From assembly GCF_002288635.1 (NCBI RefSeq), contig NZ_NRSW01000001.1, forward strand, positions 2,342,802 through 2,406,801: 64,000 bases of DNA. The letters run 5' to 3'. The notes under the pieces are model-generated. The model was not told the DNA's origin. It did no database searches and saw only the letters and a list, made by a program, of their open reading frames with translations. How positions within the stretch are numbered: the first letter of the stretch is position 1; each line of letters opens with the position of its first letter. Below are positions 60,579 through 64,000 of the stretch, one piece after another. The position numbers and the translations under genes were made by a program. The stretch comes from Mucilaginibacter sp. MD40 (GTDB taxonomy: Bacteria > Bacteroidota > Bacteroidia > Sphingobacteriales > Sphingobacteriaceae).

Positions 60579-61256
60579 ATGTTATCACTACAACATATTT
60601 CAAAATACTACCAGGTAGGCGGCAATAAAAACTACGTCATCAATGATATCAGCCTCAATGTTGATGAAGGCGAATTTGTATCTATCATGGGTCCTTCAGG
60701 TTCGGGTAAATCAACATTGCTAAACATCATTGGCATGTTAGATGAGCCTACCAACGGCTATCACTACTTTGTAGATCAGCCCGTTCACCAGCTTAAAGAA
60801 AAGCAACGTTCGGCATTATATAAACAATATATAGGCTTCGTTTTCCAGGCATATCATCTTATCGACGAGCTTACCGTAGCAGAAAATATCGAAACCCCGT
60901 TGATATACCAGGATGTAAAAGGCAGCGAACGCAAAGCAATGGTTGCCGATATGCTCGACAGGTTCCAGATAGTAGGCAAGAAAGATCTTTTTCCTGCCCA
61001 GTTATCAGGCGGCCAGCAACAATTGGTTGGTATCGCCCGCGCTTTGATAGCAAAACCTAAATTGATACTGGCTGATGAGCCTACCGGAAATCTTAACTCT
61101 AAACAGGGAGAAGAGATAATGGAACTATTCAGGAAGCTGAATAAAGAAGATGGCGTTACCATTATACAGGTTACACACTCCGAAAAGAACGCTGAATACG
61201 GCTCACGTATCATTAACCTTTTAGATGGTAAAATAGAATCCATCAAGAACCTTTGA
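60579..61256 (+). CDS. MacB/LolD-type ABC ATPase
   Basis: 225 residues. Walker A is GPSGSGKST (~38-46), the Q-loop lies in YIGFVFQAYHLIDELTVAENI, the signature is LSGGQQQLVGIARAL (~142-156) and Walker B is LILADEPTGNLNS (~163-175). The usual Arg in LSGGQQQR(V) is Leu here. This family energises FtsX/MacB-type permeases, so it is the natural motor for the four upstream permeases, which have no ATPase of their own. Its stop overlaps the following TolC gene by 4 bp (ATGA-type). Confidence 0.93.
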   Translation: MLSLQHISKYYQVGGNKNYVINDISLNVDEGEFVSIMGPSGSGKSTLLNIIGMLDEPTNGYHYFVDQPVHQLKEKQRSALYKQYIGFVFQAYHLIDELTVAENIETPLIYQDVKGSERKAMVADMLDRFQIVGKKDLFPAQLSGGQQQLVGIARALIAKPKLILADEPTGNLNSKQGEEIMELFRKLNKEDGVTIIQVTHSEKNAEYGSRIINLLDGKIESIKNL

Positions 61257-62704
61257 ATTCAATTATAGAAATGCGATACTTTAAATATTTACTAATAACT
61301 TTTACATCGTTTTCTCCGGTATTGGTGCATGCCCAACAGGCAGACAGCTTGTTGACTTTACAGCAGTGTGTGGATATCGCGGTAAAAAATAACCTTGATG
61401 TTAAAAAGAGCGGCTTACTGGCGCAATCCGGAAAAATTGATTACAACCAGGCTAAAGAATATCTTTTACCAACCGTAAATGCACAGGTAGATCACGGTAT
61501 TAACAACGGGCGTAACATTAACCCGTTTACAAATACCTATGTAAACCAGTCGTTAACCTATGGCAACTACAGCCTTAACGGAAACCTTACACTGTTTAGT
61601 GGTTTACAAAACCTTAACCGCATTAAGCAAACGGCATTAGCTTATGAAGCGGGTAAAATGGATTTCCAACAAGCTAAAGACCTGGTGACTATTAATGTAA
61701 TTACCGCTTATTTACTGGTATTAGACAATACAGAACTATTAGCCCAGGCCCGTAAGCAATTAACTGTATCAAAACAACAGGTTGACCGTTTAGAAATATT
61801 GGAGAAAAAGGGCGCTAATAAACAACCTTCCGATCTTTATGATCTCAAAGGTACTTACGGCGACAATCAATTGGCATTAGTCAACGCGGTTTCTACGCTT
61901 GAAGCATCAAAACTAAACTTGCTGCAGATATTGAATATTCCTTACCGTAAAGGAATTACACTTGCCCCGGTTGATGCTCAAAATTTAACTAAGCAAACAG
62001 ATGCCTCTTCAGAAAGCATATATTCTACGGCTTTGCAACAACTGGCTTTAGTAAAAGCGTCTACCTTAAGGCGCCAAAGTGCCGAGAAAGCGGTAAAAGT
62101 GGCTAAAGGGGCTTTGTTCCCGACAGTATCATTATTTGGAGGATTATACACTAATTATTCAAGCGCGGCTCAACGGTCGGTATTTACAGATTCAAGTACT
62201 GTAAACACAGGGCAATTTGTAAATACGGCAACCGGGCAGCAACCCGTACTGGCACGCCAGGCAAATTACGATAACCGCAGCATTGGTTACTACGATCAGT
62301 TTAAAAATAACTATAGTACGCAGGCGGGTATCAGCGTAAGGATACCTATACTTAACTATTTCCAAAACCGTAATAAAGTAGCCCAAGCTAAAGTAGACCT
62401 GGAGAACTACAAGAACATTGAAGAAAACACACGCATTAAATTAAGGCAGGATGTAGAGCAGGCTTACCTAAATATGGAATCTGCCTATAACAGGTATAAT
62501 GCCCTTATAGAGCAGGTTAAAGCCTACGCCGAATCATTCCGTATAGCAGAGATACGTTTTAACGCAGGCGTACTTACCTCGGTAGACTATGTGCTGGCCA
62601 AAAACTATCTTGACCGCGCCAATATCAATCTTATCAATGCCCGGTACGATTGCTACATCTATAATAAGATATTGGATTATTACCAGGGCCGCCTGTCATT
62701 TTAA
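61253..62704 (+). CDS. TolC-family outer membrane protein
   Basis: 483 residues, overlapping the ATPase gene by 4 bp; the second ATG (MRYFKYLLITFTSFSPVLVHAQ) gives the true signal peptide and probably the true start at about 61271. Two OEP repeats of long helices: LTLQQCVDIAVKNNLDVKKSGLLAQSGKIDYNQAKEYLLP, AYEAGKMDFQQAKDLVTINVITAYLLVLDNTELLAQARKQL and FNAGVLTSVDYVLAKNYLDRANINLINARYD. It provides the outer-membrane exit for the ABC exporter. No HlyD/MacA adaptor gene is in the window, so the adaptor, if used, is encoded elsewhere. Confidence 0.92.
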   Translation: MNSIIEMRYFKYLLITFTSFSPVLVHAQQADSLLTLQQCVDIAVKNNLDVKKSGLLAQSGKIDYNQAKEYLLPTVNAQVDHGINNGRNINPFTNTYVNQSLTYGNYSLNGNLTLFSGLQNLNRIKQTALAYEAGKMDFQQAKDLVTINVITAYLLVLDNTELLAQARKQLTVSKQQVDRLEILEKKGANKQPSDLYDLKGTYGDNQLALVNAVSTLEASKLNLLQILNIPYRKGITLAPVDAQNLTKQTDASSESIYSTALQQLALVKASTLRRQSAEKAVKVAKGALFPTVSLFGGLYTNYSSAAQRSVFTDSSTVNTGQFVNTATGQQPVLARQANYDNRSIGYYDQFKNNYSTQAGISVRIPILNYFQNRNKVAQAKVDLENYKNIEENTRIKLRQDVEQAYLNMESAYNRYNALIEQVKAYAESFRIAEIRFNAGVLTSVDYVLAKNYLDRANINLINARYDCYIYNKILDYYQGRLSF

Positions 62705-62728
62705 TACTTTACAACCTTATAACAATGC

Positions 62729-62763
62729 AGTCCGGTGTGCTATTTAGCCGCCGGACTTTTTTA
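62729..62763 (+). terminator. Terminator after the ATPase-TolC operon
   Basis: AGTCCGG (62729-62735) pairs with CCGGACT (62751-62757), followed by a T-run. Confidence 0.75.
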
Positions 62764-62776
62764 TGTGAATAAAATA

Positions 62777-62784
62777 TACATTTG
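62777..62784 (+). promoter_or_regulatory. -7 element of the small beta-barrel gene
   Basis: TACATTTG matches TAnnTTTG exactly, 61 bp before the ATG at 62846. The -33 element is weak (TTTT). Confidence 0.45.
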
Positions 62785-62845
62785 TGCGTTGTACTCGTTA
62801 ACACAAAATACCAATACCACTGTTTTACCTTAAAATCATTAAACC

Positions 62846-63448
62846 ATGAAAAAATTATTACTTACCATTGGCTTCTTTGCAGCTTTTGCTACAGCTACCC
62901 AGGCTCAAATTATACCTAAAGTACAATTTGGTGCTAAAGCAGGTGTAAACTTATCCAGTTTATCTAACTCAACCAGCACATTCAGTTCTGATAACCGGGC
63001 AGGCTACCTGGCAGGTTTTTGGGCACGCTTTGGCGCTATTGGCTTTAACTTTCAGCCGGAGTTATATATTACCAGTAAAAACGTAGATATCAATAACAGC
63101 AACGTTAAAATTGGCTCAGCTAAATTTACCAGTATTGATGTGCCATTATTATTTGGCGGCAAAGTAGGCGCTTTTGGCCTTGGTGGCAGGTTCTATACCG
63201 GCCCGCTATTGTCATTCGCTATTAATAAAGACAGAAACTTTGGTACTGCTGTAAGCAGCGCAACCAGTTTTGATTACAAGGATTCTAACTTTGCCTGGAC
63301 TTTGGGCGCAGGTATAGACATCCGTAAATTCTCTGTTGACCTGCGCTATGAAGCCGGTTTAACCAAACAGAATTATTACGATGGCTCTACCAATTACAAA
63401 ACACGTGTAAGCTTATTTAACCTGAGCTTAGGTTACGCGTTCTTGTAA
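62846..63448 (+). CDS. Small outer-membrane beta-barrel protein (porin-like, PorT/OMP_b-brl type)
   Basis: 200 residues with a signal peptide (1-20, ATQAQ). The rest is regular alternating beta strands: FGAKAGVNLSSLSN at the first strand, GYLAGFWARFGAIGFNFQPELYITSK, FTSIDVPLLFGGKVGAFGLGGRFYTGPLLSFAIN, WTLGAGIDIRKFSVDLRYEAGL and a final strand VSLFNLSLGYAFL ending in an aromatic-containing C-terminus. This is the eight-stranded barrel type very frequent in Bacteroidota, of unknown individual role. Monocistronic. Confidence 0.88.
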   Translation: MKKLLLTIGFFAAFATATQAQIIPKVQFGAKAGVNLSSLSNSTSTFSSDNRAGYLAGFWARFGAIGFNFQPELYITSKNVDINNSNVKIGSAKFTSIDVPLLFGGKVGAFGLGGRFYTGPLLSFAINKDRNFGTAVSSATSFDYKDSNFAWTLGAGIDIRKFSVDLRYEAGLTKQNYYDGSTNYKTRVSLFNLSLGYAFL

Positions 63449-63463
63449 GAAGTTCAAAAGCAT

Positions 63464-63501
63464 AAAAAAGCCGGTGTATATAAACATACACCGGCTTTTT
63501 T
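63464..63501. terminator. Bidirectional terminator
   Basis: Exact 16-bp arms AAAAAAGCCGGTGTAT / ATACACCGGCTTTTTT with a short loop, between the beta-barrel gene and the convergent NupG-like gene. Confidence 0.9.
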
Positions 63502-63512
63502 TATTGGCGACC

Positions 63513-64000
63513 TTAGGCATGCTCTATGGCGTGTTTCAAGGCTGCGTTATGCTTGTATTTGAATACAAATGGGAATACCACGGATATGGCTAAGGCGTAA
63601 AGTGCAAATGTAATCCATATGCCATGCCAGTCTTTAGTGTTGTTAGCAAGCGTAAAATACTTATCTATGATGATACCGCTGGCAAAGCTGCCGAATAACG
63701 CGCCAAAGCCATTTACCATCATCATAAACAGTCCCTGTGCGCTCCCGCGTATTTCTGGCGATGCCTGGGTTTCTACAAATAAAGAGCCTGAGATGTTAAA
63801 GAAATCGAAAGCCATACCGTAAACGATGCATGACAGGATAATCATCCATAAGCCGTTAGCAGGGTCGCCAAAGGCAAATAACCCGAAGCGTAGTACCCAT
63901 GCCAGCATACTGAACAGCATGACGTATTTAATACCAAACTTGCGCAGGAAGAATGGAATGGCTAAGATAAACAAGGTTTCAGATATCTGGCTGATAGACA
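63513..64000 (-). CDS. NupG-like nucleoside:H+ symporter (MFS), C-terminal part, 5' end outside window
   Basis: The frame is open to the right window edge; the visible 162 residues are the C-terminal ~40% of the protein. SQISETLFILAIPFFLRKFGIKYVMLFSMLAWVLRFGLFAFG is characteristic of the NupG/XapB nucleoside symporter family, followed by GMAFDFFNISGSLFVETQASPEIRGSAQGLFMMMVNGFGALFG (MFS loop and helix) and two further helices. It would import nucleosides across the inner membrane. The internal TTG near 63974 is not a start; the gene continues upstream. Confidence 0.85.
   Translation of the reverse strand, partial: SISQISETLFILAIPFFLRKFGIKYVMLFSMLAWVLRFGLFAFGDPANGLWMIILSCIVYGMAFDFFNISGSLFVETQASPEIRGSAQGLFMMMVNGFGALFGSFASGIIIDKYFTLANNTKDWHGIWITFALYALAISVVFPFVFKYKHNAALKHAIEHA

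Noticed and set aside
1..64000. CRISPR array or prophage
   Set aside because: No regularly spaced direct repeats with unique spacers, no cas genes and no phage structural genes were seen.

Overview
The window looks like a Bacteroidota chromosome segment, most likely family Sphingobacteriaceae (Mucilaginibacter/Pedobacter-like). The evidence is a GH92 glycosidase with Bacteroidota-type C-terminal modules, tandem ~800-residue FtsX/MacB-type permeases, promoter-like sequences of the TTTG / TAnnTTTG kind, and weak Shine-Dalgarno use. The genus is inferred from gene style, not from a marker gene.

Bases 1 to about 17,200 are accessory DNA. They start inside the 3' end of a relaxase gene and continue with a coiled-coil membrane protein, a divergent XRE regulator, and a translationally coupled HEPN + SWIM zinc-finger gene pair. 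A nested hairpin region and a tyrosine recombinase follow. Next is a complete type I restriction-modification locus on the minus strand (hsdR-hsdM-hsdS). Its hsdS faces promoterless silent hsdS cassettes on the plus strand. Three pairs of exact inverted repeats (34, 26 and 21 bp) link active and silent copies, which is the architecture of a phase-variable, recombinase-shuffled hsdS. Both silent cassettes carry a disabling lesion. A Fic AMP-transferase and a complete IS21-family element close the island.

From about 17.8 kb the DNA looks like ordinary chromosome. A possible small RNA gene with a strong terminator marks the transition. It is followed by a TolC-RND-MFP efflux operon, a secreted GH92 enzyme, a methionine/glutamine-type aminotransferase with its omega-amidase partner, a TrpXYZ-type ABC importer, a PQQ-type sugar dehydrogenase, a low-complexity secreted protein, an aldo/keto reductase, and a large metalloprotease-like/TolB-propeller/beta-barrel fusion. 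PBP1A, a GMC oxidoreductase with a ThuA protein, an M28 peptidase and a KirBac channel come next.

At 47.2-50.2 kb lies a short trp operon (trpD-trpF-trpB, with no trpC or trpA). It is preceded by a textbook transcription attenuator: a 16-codon leader peptide with three consecutive Trp codons, a 1:2 hairpin, a 2:3 antiterminator and a 3:4 terminator. From 50.5 to 62.7 kb, four tandem paralogous FtsX/MacB-type permeases are followed by a separately promoted ATPase-TolC pair. The two upstream regions share an element at nearly identical distance (93 and 92 bp) from a common TTTTGGTA core, which suggests co-regulation of two halves of one export machine. The window ends with a small outer-membrane beta-barrel protein and a truncated NupG-like transporter.

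The best candidates for follow-up are the invertible hsdS locus, the trp attenuator, the shared upstream element of the permease array, and the HEPN/SWIM pair.
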